Positions 1-7,240 are shown, numbered from the stretch's first letter. The stretch is DNA of 8,186 nucleotides from JAVBPB01 sp031549965 (GCA_031549965.1 JAVBPB010000039.1:1-8186); one strand, 5' to 3'. Notes: a model not told the origin generated them from the sequence alone. Numbers and translations are program-made.

Positions 1-51
1 AAGTTTAATAAGAATATTAATATTATTATTATTTTTATTAAGAAAAATTCA

Positions 52-60
52 TGTTATAAT
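52..60 (+). promoter_or_regulatory. Extended -10 promoter for the membrane protein/tkt unit
   Basis: The sequence reads TGTTATAAT, a consensus TATAAT (55-60) preceded by TG one base upstream, which is the classic extended -10 of Gram-positive sigma-A promoters. No good TTGACA-like -35 lies 16-18 bases upstream; that stretch is only T/A-rich (about 32-37), which an extended -10 tolerates. The expected start of transcription is near 67, leaving a leader of about 30 bases before the ATG at 97. An AAAGGA ribosome site lies at 81-86. The surrounding 14 bases (47-60) recur exactly in front of the minus-strand GGDEF/EAL gene. This is a motif-based inference only. Confidence 0.6.
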
Positions 61-96
61 TAATACATATTTATTACGCGAAAGGAAAAAATAAAA

Positions 97-771
97 ATGA
101 GAATAAATCCAAAAATATATACAATGATTAATACTGAACCACTAGAAGTACAAGACGTAGAAGGACATAATGTAGAAATATATAAATTAAACGACTATCC
201 AGGAATATTAGATGAATTTACTAAAAAAGGAAAATTTGCTGTTTGGTCTAGTATTGACGGTGTAAATTATCGTTTATTAATTGAAGAAGGATATCATGCT
301 TCTTTAAAAGATTTATATACTAAAAAGATAAATTCAATATGGTTAAGCTTTTGGGATGAATGTGAAAAAATAACTAATAATTTTTCAAAAAAAATTATAT
401 TACCAGCTACTATTTTTGTTATGGTTTGTTTATTTGCTTTAATTAATTTCATTCCCGAAAATATTCAAATGGTATTTTCTGTTTCATTGCTAGGAATATT
501 TATTGTTGCTACAATGACTTTAAGAAGATATACGAATTCAAAAATATCGAGAAAAAATGCAGAATCAATTGATCAAATCAAAAAAATACTTGGAGCTAAA
601 AAATTTGAACAACTTTTAGAAAAACAAAGAAGTTATATTGATGAATATTTTGGATACGAAAATAATGAAGATGAAAATGTTGTTGAAGCTGAAGCAATAA
701 ATGAAAAGAATGTTGTTGAGGCTGAAGTAATTGAAACAACAATTGAAGAAACTGAATCTAAAAAGGAATAG
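97..771 (+). CDS. Unrecognised two-pass membrane protein with acidic repeated tail
   Basis: I do not recognise this 224-residue protein. Residues 1-95 form a soluble, aromatic-rich region with no signal peptide. Two hydrophobic segments follow at about 100-120 and 124-142, separated by a very short turn, so both ends are predicted on the same side of the membrane. A basic stretch (143-153) right after the second segment suggests that side is the cytoplasm. Residues 150-185 are charged and probably helical. The tail (about 188-224) is strongly acidic and contains NVVEAE twice (194-199 and 205-210). The ATG start at 97 is preceded by AAAGGA at 81-86, and an extended -10 promoter lies at 52-60. 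It ends nine bases before transketolase, and its last codons carry the AGGA likely used by that gene, so the two are probably co-transcribed and may be translationally coupled. The hairpin-like membrane topology and long acidic tail could fit a scaffold or regulator, but no function can be assigned. It is real as a gene: clean ribosome site, promoter and operon position. Confidence 0.8.
   Translation: MRINPKIYTMINTEPLEVQDVEGHNVEIYKLNDYPGILDEFTKKGKFAVWSSIDGVNYRLLIEEGYHASLKDLYTKKINSIWLSFWDECEKITNNFSKKIILPATIFVMVCLFALINFIPENIQMVFSVSLLGIFIVATMTLRRYTNSKISRKNAESIDQIKKILGAKKFEQLLEKQRSYIDEYFGYENNEDENVVEAEAINEKNVVEAEVIETTIEETESKKE
676..731 (+). repeat. Imperfect 33-base tandem repeat inside the membrane-protein gene
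   Basis: Two copies of a 23-base unit (676-698 and 709-731) begin 33 bases apart, starting AATGTTGTTGA and differing at two bases. They are in frame and encode the repeated NVVEAE[AV]I motif of the acidic tail. The near identity at DNA level, including synonymous positions, suggests a fairly recent internal duplication rather than selection on the protein alone. Confidence 0.75.
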
Positions 772-780
772 TATTATAAA

Positions 781-2745
781 ATGAAAAATATTGAACAATT
801 ATGTATTGATACAATAAGAGTGCTTGGTGTTGATACAATTAATAAGGCAAAGAGTGGGCATCCTGGTATTGTTTTAGGAGCTGCACCAATGATGCATGCT
901 CTTTTCACTAAACACTTAAATATTGATCCTGAAAATCCAGATTGGTTTGAAAGAGATAGATTTGTATTAAGTGCTGGTCATGGATCGGCATTATTATATA
1001 CAATGCTACACTTATCTGGTTTTAATGTTACAATTGATGATTTACAAAAATTTAGACAATTAGGAAGTAAAACACCAGGACATCCAGAATATGGACATAC
1101 TGATGGGGTTGAAATGACTACTGGACCATTAGGACAAGGAATTGCAACAGCTGTTGGTATGGCAATTGCTGAGTCATTTTTGGCTGCAAAATTTAATAAA
1201 TATGAACGTCCTATAATTAATCATAATACTTATGTTTTATGTGGAGATGGTGATTTACAAGAAGGCATTGCCATGGAAGCTGTAAGTCTTGCCGGACATT
1301 TAAAATTAAATAAATTGATTGTTTTATATGATTCAAATGATATTCAGTTAGATGGAGAAGTAACTTTATCTAATACTGAATCGACAAAAGAAAAGTTTGA
1401 AGCAATGGGGTGGAATTATATAAGAGTTGAAGATGGTACTAAATATAATGATATTAGTAAATCAATTTTTGAAGCTAAAGAACAAGAAGATAAACCAACA
1501 ATTATTGAAATAAAAACAGTTATTGGATATGGATCTCCGTTAAGTGGAGAAAGTGCAAGTCATGGTGCTCCATTAGGTAATGAAAATACAGAAAGTTTAA
1601 GACAATTTTTAGATTATTCATATAGACCATTTGAGGTTGATGAAGAAGTTCATGATTTTTACCGAGATAATGTAGCTAAAAGAGGATCAAGAGTTAATAA
1701 TCAATGGAATTCAAATTTACAAAGATATTCAAAGGATTTTCCAGAAGAATATCAAGAACTTTTAAAATTTATTGATAATGATTTTTCTATTGATTTAGAT
1801 AAGTTGCCAACATGGGAAGTTGGTAGTGTTGAATCAACTAGAAAAGTATTGGGAAAAGTATTAGATAATATTGCTAGTCAATTACCAAATATTTTAGGTG
1901 GGTCTGCCGACTTAACCGCATCAACATTTGTAAAGGGTGCTGATGGAAATTTTGATGTTGATAATCAACAAGGAAGAAACATCAAATTTGGTGTTCGTGA
2001 ACATGCCATGGCAGCAATTACTAATGGAATTACATTACATGGTGGGTTACGTGGTTATTGTGCAGGATTCTTTGTATTTAGTGATTATATGAAACCAGCA
2101 ATGAGATTGGCTTCTATTATGAAAATAAATCCTATTTATATATTTTCCCATGATACAGTGAATGTAGGAGAAGATGGCCCTACTCATCAACCTATTGAAC
2201 AATTGACAATGTTAAGAAGTATTCCTGGATTTAATGTATTTAGACCAGCTGATGCTACTGAAACAATTGCTTCATTATTAATTGCCTTTGAAACTAAACA
2301 TAATCCAATAGCAATAACAACTACTCGTCAAGGTGTAGAAAATTTAGATTGTACTGATTTTGAAGGTGTTGCAAAGGGTGGATATGTTGCCTTTGAACCT
2401 AATCATTTTCCAACTGGTATTATCGTAACATGTGGATCAGAATTAGCTCTAGCAATTGAAGTTGCTAAGAAATTTGAAGCTGAGGGAGAATACGTAAGAG
2501 TAGTTTCTATGCCTTCAATGTATTTATTTGATAAACAAAGTGATAAATATAAAGAAAGTGTTTTACCAAAGAGAATTACTAAACGTTTAGCTGTAGAAAT
2601 GGGTAGTTCAATGCCTTGGTATAAATATTCTCAAAATGTTTATGGAATAGATGAATTTGGAATAAGTTCTCCTATCAATCATATTGCTAAGCATTATGGA
2701 TTTACTACGGAAAACATTTATAACATTTATAAAAATATTGAATAA
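781..2745 (+). CDS. tkt: Transketolase
   Basis: Transketolase moves two-carbon ketol units between sugar phosphates in the non-oxidative pentose phosphate pathway, using thiamine diphosphate and a divalent metal; it is cytosolic and acts as a dimer. At 654 residues it is close to the usual 660-670. The N-terminal cofactor domain shows SGHPG (His27), SAGHGS (His67), GPLGQG (115-120) and the GDGD...LQEG motif from residue 155, with the metal-binding Asn in YDSNDI at 186. The pyrimidine-binding domain has GVREHAM with catalytic Glu407, then SHD (His457) and GEDGPTHQP (His469), both substrate-site signatures. A C-terminal transketolase domain completes it, so the enzyme looks full length and active. 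The ATG at 781 follows a weak AGGA (764-767) lying inside the end of the upstream gene; spacing of 13 bases is long, which suggests coupling to translation of that gene. An intrinsic terminator follows at once. A paralogous dihydroxyacetone synthase is unlikely given the standard bacterial layout. Confidence 0.97.
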   Translation: MKNIEQLCIDTIRVLGVDTINKAKSGHPGIVLGAAPMMHALFTKHLNIDPENPDWFERDRFVLSAGHGSALLYTMLHLSGFNVTIDDLQKFRQLGSKTPGHPEYGHTDGVEMTTGPLGQGIATAVGMAIAESFLAAKFNKYERPIINHNTYVLCGDGDLQEGIAMEAVSLAGHLKLNKLIVLYDSNDIQLDGEVTLSNTESTKEKFEAMGWNYIRVEDGTKYNDISKSIFEAKEQEDKPTIIEIKTVIGYGSPLSGESASHGAPLGNENTESLRQFLDYSYRPFEVDEEVHDFYRDNVAKRGSRVNNQWNSNLQRYSKDFPEEYQELLKFIDNDFSIDLDKLPTWEVGSVESTRKVLGKVLDNIASQLPNILGGSADLTASTFVKGADGNFDVDNQQGRNIKFGVREHAMAAITNGITLHGGLRGYCAGFFVFSDYMKPAMRLASIMKINPIYIFSHDTVNVGEDGPTHQPIEQLTMLRSIPGFNVFRPADATETIASLLIAFETKHNPIAITTTRQGVENLDCTDFEGVAKGGYVAFEPNHFPTGIIVTCGSELALAIEVAKKFEAEGEYVRVVSMPSMYLFDKQSDKYKESVLPKRITKRLAVEMGSSMPWYKYSQNVYGIDEFGISSPINHIAKHYGFTTENIYNIYKNIE

Positions 2746-2750
2746 TATTA

Positions 2751-2784
2751 AATCTCTGTACAAGATGTACAGGGATTTTTTTAT
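2751..2784 (+). terminator. Intrinsic terminator after tkt
   Basis: Arms AATCTCTGTACA (2751-2762) and TGTACAGGGATT (2766-2777) pair over 12 positions, with one G-U wobble and an AGA loop. A run of T (2776-2782), then A and more T, follows directly. It begins five bases after the tkt stop codon and separates this unit from the polymerase gene. Confidence 0.9.
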
Positions 2785-2821
2785 TTTTTAATACTTACAA
2801 ATCTAATGTATATAAACAAAG

Positions 2822-2827
2822 TATAAT
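2822..2827 (+). promoter_or_regulatory. Candidate -10 box for the polymerase/YolD unit
   Basis: A perfect TATAAT lies 19 bases before the ATG of the polymerase gene. The expected transcription start, about seven bases downstream, falls at or next to the AGGAAG ribosome site (2834-2839), giving a leader of only about 13 bases. No convincing -35 is present at the standard spacing, and no TG precedes the box. An alternative, TATAAA at 2811-2816, would give a more ordinary leader. I see no GAAC-N4-GTTC-type LexA site between 2785 and 2846. Confidence 0.4.
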
Positions 2828-2846
2828 TTCATTAGGAAGTGAGAGT

Positions 2847-4103
2847 ATGGGTTATTATTTATGTATAGATCTTAAGTGTTTTTATGCGTCTGTTGAATGT
2901 GTTTTAAGAGGCTTAGATCCATTTGAGACGCCATTGGTTGTTGCTGATGAATCAAGAGGGAAGGGAGCTATAGTGTTAGCTATATCTCCATACTTAAAAA
3001 AACTTGGAATAAAGAATAGATGTAGGTTGTTTGAGATTCCACAAAACATTAAATATATTTGTGCTAAACCAAGAATGCAAAAATATATAGATTTTTCCTG
3101 CAAAATATATGAATGTTATTTAAAATACTGTAGCCCATCAGATATTCATGTATATAGTATAGATGAGGCATTTTTAGAAATGGATAGTTATATGAAATTA
3201 TATAATAAAACATTGATTGAAATAGGTAAAGAGATAATAAGAGAAATCTATAATGTAACTGGGTGTATGGCTGCTTGTGGGGCAGGAGATAATATGTTAT
3301 TAAGTAAATATGCTTTGGATATATTAAGTAAGCATTCTAAGGATAATATAAGCTATCTGTCACAGGAAATACTAATTAATAATTTATGGGATCATAAACC
3401 TTTAACTGATTTTTGGCAAATTGGCTTTAATTTAGCTAAAAGATTAAATAATATGAATTTATACACTTTAAAAGATATTGCTTTATCTGATTGCCAAAAT
3501 TTAAAAAAAGAGTTCGGAATCATTGGAATACAAATCTATAATCATGCCTGGGGAATTGATCAAACAAAAATAGATGATATAAAGCAATTTAAACCAGCTG
3601 CTAAAAGTTTTAGTGTTAATCAAACTTTATTAAGAAATTATAATTATATAGAATGTTTAACGGTAATAAAAGAGATGGTTGAAAGTGTAGTTTTAGAATT
3701 GGTAGATAAAAAAATGTATTGCAAAAGAATGTTTCTTAATATTGGGTACTCAAAGGAAGTAAATAAATGGATGAGTAAAGCAATAACCTTAGATAATTAT
3801 ACAAATAGTTATAAAGAGATTACTAAGGTTATTGAACGATTATATCTAGAAAACATTCTAGATTATCCAATTAAGACGATAGGAATTGGAGTATCTAATT
3901 TATCTTATAACAAGGGCATTTATTATGATTTATTTAATCAAGATATTCCTAAAATAGATAAAGAAGAAATTTTGTGTAAAACAATGAATAATATTAAAAA
4001 TAAATATGGTAAAAACTCTATTAATAGGGCAATGAGTTACACACATGAAGCAACAACAAGAGAAAGAAATAAGCTAATTGGAGGGCATAATGCAGATGAA
4101 TAG
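2847..4103 (+). CDS. Y-family translesion DNA polymerase, UvrX/YqjW (UmuC-like) type
   Basis: This 418-residue protein is a lesion-bypass polymerase, which copies past damaged bases at low fidelity. The first catalytic Asp is D8 in the motif D-L-K-C-F-Y-A-S-V-E; Y13 is the expected steric gate against ribonucleotides. The second acidic pair is D106-E107 in YSIDEAF. The D-x-K-x-F-Y-A-S form, where classical DinB has D-x-D, and the ending GKNSINRA (388-395) through RERNKLIGGH (405-414) are features I know from the Bacillus UvrX/YqjW group rather than from DinB/Pol IV. YYDLF at 359-363, in the little-finger/tail region, sits where relatives carry a QL[SD]LF-type sliding-clamp motif; here the leading Gln is absent, so clamp binding may be weaker. 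The ATG follows AGGAAGTGAG at 2834-2843. The gene overlaps the YolD-family gene by 14 bases, so the pair is an operon. Such pairs occur both in chromosomes and in prophages or plasmids (UvrX and YolD lie in the SPbeta prophage of B. subtilis); no phage or integrase genes are visible here. Confidence 0.93.
   Translation: MGYYLCIDLKCFYASVECVLRGLDPFETPLVVADESRGKGAIVLAISPYLKKLGIKNRCRLFEIPQNIKYICAKPRMQKYIDFSCKIYECYLKYCSPSDIHVYSIDEAFLEMDSYMKLYNKTLIEIGKEIIREIYNVTGCMAACGAGDNMLLSKYALDILSKHSKDNISYLSQEILINNLWDHKPLTDFWQIGFNLAKRLNNMNLYTLKDIALSDCQNLKKEFGIIGIQIYNHAWGIDQTKIDDIKQFKPAAKSFSVNQTLLRNYNYIECLTVIKEMVESVVLELVDKKMYCKRMFLNIGYSKEVNKWMSKAITLDNYTNSYKEITKVIERLYLENILDYPIKTIGIGVSNLSYNKGIYYDLFNQDIPKIDKEEILCKTMNNIKNKYGKNSINRAMSYTHEATTRERNKLIGGHNADE
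4080..4085 (+). promoter_or_regulatory. Ribosome binding site for the YolD-family gene, within the polymerase gene
   Basis: GGAGGG lies inside the last codons of the polymerase gene, in the codons for the conserved Ile-Gly-Gly-His ending. It sits 4 bases before the ATG at 4090 and 10 bases before a second in-frame ATG at 4096. It rules out the in-frame TTG at 4078, which begins upstream of it. The true start is therefore 4090 or 4096. Confidence 0.75.
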
Positions 4104-4419
4104 TATAGATAGAAAAGCAAAAAAATATCAGCCATTTGATTCTTTAAAGGGTTTTAAAGAAAATTTATATAAAGTTGAAAATGAAAAACTTAAGATATCA
4201 ATGCCTTTGTTAAGTGAAGACGAAATTGAAAGAATAAATTTAAATATTATTTCAGCTTATGCCAACCTTGAGGATATAAGTATTGATTTTTATAAAGATG
4301 GATATATTTATCAATATAAAGGAAGAATAAAAAAGATTGATATTATTAAACGATGTCTTATCTTCGTTGATAAGGTTTCGATTAGTTTAGAAAATATCGT
4401 ATCCGTACTAAAAGAATAG
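4090..4419 (+). CDS. YolD-like family protein, partner of the Y-family polymerase
   Basis: From ATG 4090 the product is 109 residues. YolD-family proteins are small proteins regularly encoded beside UvrX/YqjW-type polymerases in Bacillota; the family has been proposed to stand in for UmuD as polymerase partner, but its biochemical role is not established. The family pattern is visible: D-R-K-A-K-K-Y-Q-P-F-D-S-L-K-G-F (7-22), matching the R-A-x-x-F-x-P-F-x-A-L-K-G form of clostridial members; a central P-L-L-S-E-D-E-I-E-x-I-N (39-50); and a beta-rich, Sm-like C-terminal half with Y-K-D-G-Y (68-72), G-R-I-K-K-I-D (78-84) and a final E-N-I-V-S-V (101-106). The start is set by GGAGGG at 4080-4085; ATG 4096 is an equally plausible start two residues later. 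It overlaps the polymerase gene by 14 bases and so is almost certainly co-expressed with it. There is no sign of a UmuD-type Ser-Lys protease. Confidence 0.87.
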   Translation: MQMNSIDRKAKKYQPFDSLKGFKENLYKVENEKLKISMPLLSEDEIERINLNIISAYANLEDISIDFYKDGYIYQYKGRIKKIDIIKRCLIFVDKVSISLENIVSVLKE

Positions 4420-4447
4420 ATAGTAAAAATGTAAGATTTATTAATAA

Positions 4448-4477
4448 AAAAATCTCCAAAATATTTTGGAGATTTTT
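4448..4477. terminator. Bidirectional intrinsic terminator between convergent genes
   Basis: A perfect 30-base palindrome has 15-base arms reading AAAAATCTCCAAAAT and its complement, with no spacer. In RNA the central AT-rich bases would open as a loop, leaving a stem built on CTCC/GGAG, with a U run after it on either strand. It lies 28 bases after the YolD-family stop and only two bases beyond the stop of the minus-strand GGDEF/EAL gene, so it can end both transcripts. Confidence 0.88.
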
Positions 4478-4479
4478 GT

Positions 4480-7203
4480 TTACTTATTTTGATATTTACT
4501 TTCAAAATCGTTAATAGATAATGGTTTATCATATAAATATCCTTGTGCTTTATTACAACCAAGCTCATACGATAAATCCTCTTGTTCTTTAGTTTCGATT
4601 CCTTCAGCAATGACAGACATGTTTAAATTTTTAGCCATTTGAATTATGCTTGAAAGAATGATTTTATCTTTTTCAACAACTCTATCTTTAAAGAACAATT
4701 TATCTAGTTTTAAAACATCTGTTTCGAACGATGAAAGCATGTTTAAACCTGAGTAACCACTACCAAAATCATCAATGGAAATTTTGTATCCAACCTCATG
4801 CAGTTTAGTAATAATGTCTTTTAATTTATCATCATCAGTTACGAATAGACTTTCTGTTATCTCTATTTCTAGTAATTGTGGATCGATGTCATATCTCTTT
4901 CTAATGTCTTCAAGATTTTCTATTAAACCAGATGTGTCTAAATGTGCCCTTGAAAGATTAATGGAAATTGGAAAAACAGTCATATTGTTTTCTTTCCAAG
5001 ATTTTTGAAGTTGACAAACTTTTTCAAAAACATAAAAATCTAAATTTACTATAAATCCATTTTTTTCAAATAATGGAATAAAAGCGTTTGGAGCTAGAAT
5101 TCCTGTATTTTTGAAGTTCCATCTTACTAAAGCCTCAGCACCAAAAACTTCTCTTGTTTTAATATCTACTTTTGGTTGTAAGTAAACAAGGAACTCTTCA
5201 TCCTTTAAAGCAATATACATATGTTCTTCTAAAATACTTTTGACATCATATTCACTTTGCATTTTTTCATTATAAAAAGCAATTTCAGATGTTTGTGGTT
5301 CTTTGATGCTCTTTTTAGCAATAGTAGCCCTATCAACCATATCAGAAATAAATGTGTCCCCTTTAGAAATACAAACACCAGCTAATACAGGAAGATAGAA
5401 AGGTTGACCATTAGGCATCATTATAGAAGAAACGGTTCTAGTAATTTTCTTAATTGCATCAGTTATTTCTTTTTCGGAAGTAAATCTAGTAAGAGCAATA
5501 AATTTATCAGCGATAATTCGTGCATAAATTGAATCTCCTGGTAAATCAGCTCTTAATGCATCTGCAAAAATATTTAAAACTTTATCTCCTTCTTTAAATC
5601 CAAATTTATCATTTAAATATTTGAAGCGATAAAAATTAAAATAAATAGTAGTATACATAGTATCAGGAGAATTATGCAGTGTTTGACTTGCTAATTTCAT
5701 AAACTTTGAATAATTATATAATCCAGTTACATCATCAAAATTAAGTTGTTTATCAACAATTTCGCTTTCTTTTAATTTTATAAATAGTAATCCAATTGCT
5801 TTAGAAGCAATTGATAAAATATGTTCTTCACTAGCTTGCCATACTCTTTTTTTAGAACACATATCAAATCTTATGAAACCTAATAAATCATTATTATTCT
5901 TTATAGAAGTTCCCATAATTGATTTAGTTGATTGTTTTGTCATTATTTCATACATTTCAGGTAATGTATCTTTTAATAATAAAACATTATTTGTTACCAT
6001 TATTTCTTGGCCATTCATTCCTTCTAAGATAGTTTGAATACTGGAAGATGGCGATATATCAACATTTTCAAATTCTGGATAGAAGTTGCTATTCCAAACA
6101 GAATATAAGTTTAATTTTGTAGTTAATAAGTCATAAACAATAATACGCTCTACGCCTAGTCTATTTCCAATTATTTCTAGATAATCGTGGATAGCATCTC
6201 TTATATTAGCATTTGGATTTGAAAGTAATTCAAATGTTTTATTAATAACAGTATTTAAAGAGTTTTCTCTAAGATTATTTATTGTATCAACGGTATCTAC
6301 TTTTTTACCAGAAGTCATTATTTGACCGTGTTTTTTTTCATTATAAATAATAAAGCAATTTCTTCCTTTTGTTTTTCCACGATATAAAGCTTTATCAGCT
6401 TTTGAAAAAATTGTTTCATAGTCATTTCCATCAGTTGGATATGAACTAATTCCAACTGTGCAAGTTAATTTAAGTTGGGAACGTGTGAAAATTAAACCTT
6501 CAACACTTTCACGAATCATTCGTGCATTTCTCCATAAAGACATGTAGTCGCTAGCATCATGTAAAACAATTAAAAATTCATCGCCGCCAATTCTACCGAT
6601 TTTACCTTTTATAGATAATACATTTTGCATTGCAGAAGCAACGCGGACTAATACTTTATCACCATATAAATGACCATGTGTGTCATTAATGGCTTTAAAA
6701 TAGTCAATATCCACGATCATTAGAGCTAATGGAATTCCGTTGTTTTTTTCTAATTCCGTTGTAGCATATTTAATAATTGATTCTCTATTTAAAACTTGAG
6801 TCAATGGATCTAAATTTGAAATATGGTTATCCTTTGAATCAATATCATTAATTTTTGATATTCTACCTAAAACAATTGTAGGTTTTTTATGCTTAGTTAT
6901 TATAATTCCAGAAAAGTTGTATTGAATTGATTTTTCTGATTTACACTTTAGTGTGATGTTAACAGAAAAATATTCTTTGTTACTAAAACTTTGAATAACA
7001 TTATCAAAATCTTCTATATCATAGTCAATTATATTTTCACTATAAATGAAAGTTTTGAACATTTCTTGTAACGTTAAATTGTTAGCAAGCTGATGCTTGC
7101 CATTCTTTAAATAATTGACTGTTTTTGTTGTTAAATCGTATTCAAAAATATAACAGTCAATCCACGAAAGAAATTCGATGTAATTTCGAGTATTAAGTCT
7201 CAT
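4480..7203 (-). CDS. Cyclic-di-GMP turnover protein: PAS-like, GGDEF, GAF-like, degenerate GGDEF, EAL
   Basis: This 907-residue protein is predicted to make and/or break down the second messenger c-di-GMP. Order of parts: a PAS-like region (about 1-118) with no membrane segment; a diguanylate cyclase domain (about 130-290) with D165-I-D167 metal residues and intact G206-G-D-E-F210; a GAF-like sensor (about 315-475); a second GGDEF-type domain (about 488-648) whose signature has become I-A-D-K-F (564-568) and whose metal motif is N-F-Y, so it should be inactive; and an EAL phosphodiesterase (about 650-905). The EAL active-site set looks complete: E690 in GAEALVRW, N749, E781, D811-D812-F-G, K832, E867 in VIAEGIET and Q887. 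The first GGDEF lacks the RxxD inhibitory site (SIKG instead), so product feedback there is not expected. The protein looks cytosolic. The ATG at 7203 follows GAGGTG with a 4-base gap. It is monocistronic with its own promoter and a shared terminator. Net activity, cyclase or phosphodiesterase, cannot be told from sequence. Confidence 0.95.
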   Translation of the reverse strand: MRLNTRNYIEFLSWIDCYIFEYDLTTKTVNYLKNGKHQLANNLTLQEMFKTFIYSENIIDYDIEDFDNVIQSFSNKEYFSVNITLKCKSEKSIQYNFSGIIITKHKKPTIVLGRISKINDIDSKDNHISNLDPLTQVLNRESIIKYATTELEKNNGIPLALMIVDIDYFKAINDTHGHLYGDKVLVRVASAMQNVLSIKGKIGRIGGDEFLIVLHDASDYMSLWRNARMIRESVEGLIFTRSQLKLTCTVGISSYPTDGNDYETIFSKADKALYRGKTKGRNCFIIYNEKKHGQIMTSGKKVDTVDTINNLRENSLNTVINKTFELLSNPNANIRDAIHDYLEIIGNRLGVERIIVYDLLTTKLNLYSVWNSNFYPEFENVDISPSSSIQTILEGMNGQEIMVTNNVLLLKDTLPEMYEIMTKQSTKSIMGTSIKNNNDLLGFIRFDMCSKKRVWQASEEHILSIASKAIGLLFIKLKESEIVDKQLNFDDVTGLYNYSKFMKLASQTLHNSPDTMYTTIYFNFYRFKYLNDKFGFKEGDKVLNIFADALRADLPGDSIYARIIADKFIALTRFTSEKEITDAIKKITRTVSSIMMPNGQPFYLPVLAGVCISKGDTFISDMVDRATIAKKSIKEPQTSEIAFYNEKMQSEYDVKSILEEHMYIALKDEEFLVYLQPKVDIKTREVFGAEALVRWNFKNTGILAPNAFIPLFEKNGFIVNLDFYVFEKVCQLQKSWKENNMTVFPISINLSRAHLDTSGLIENLEDIRKRYDIDPQLLEIEITESLFVTDDDKLKDIITKLHEVGYKISIDDFGSGYSGLNMLSSFETDVLKLDKLFFKDRVVEKDKIILSSIIQMAKNLNMSVIAEGIETKEQEDLSYELGCNKAQGYLYDKPLSINDFESKYQNK

Positions 7204-7240
7204 TGTTCACCTCATATTTTATAATACATGCAGCGTTTTC

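Noticed and set aside
616..798. Open frame of 60 codons on the minus strand rich in Phe, Ile and Asn, looking like a hydrophobic small protein.
   Set aside because: The composition is what the complement of a GAA/AAT-rich acidic tail produces, and it spans the junction into tkt; no independent support.
2755..2773. CTGTACA-AGA-TGTACAG resembles an E. coli LexA box (CTGT-N8-ACAG) upstream of a translesion polymerase gene.
   Set aside because: The spacing is one base too long (CTGT-N9-ACAG), low-GC Gram-positive LexA recognises a different motif, and the longer 12-bp stem followed by a T run is fully explained as the tkt terminator.
2882..3103. Open frame of 73 codons on the minus strand inside the polymerase gene.
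   Set aside because: It lies opposite the conserved catalytic palm region and shows no protein features of its own; a shadow of the polymerase gene.
4078..4089. TTG at 4078 as start of the YolD-family gene.
   Set aside because: The GGAGGG ribosome site (4080-4085) would lie inside the coding sequence, and the ATGs at 4090 and 4096 are correctly placed after it.
4311..4610. Open frame of 99 codons on the minus strand across the convergent terminator.
   Set aside because: It runs through the bidirectional terminator and overlaps the ends of both real genes in other frames, so it is not credible.
4775..5008. Open frame of 77 codons on the plus strand inside the GGDEF/EAL gene.
   Set aside because: It is antisense to the highly constrained EAL catalytic region, has no family features, and its composition mirrors the gene on the other strand.
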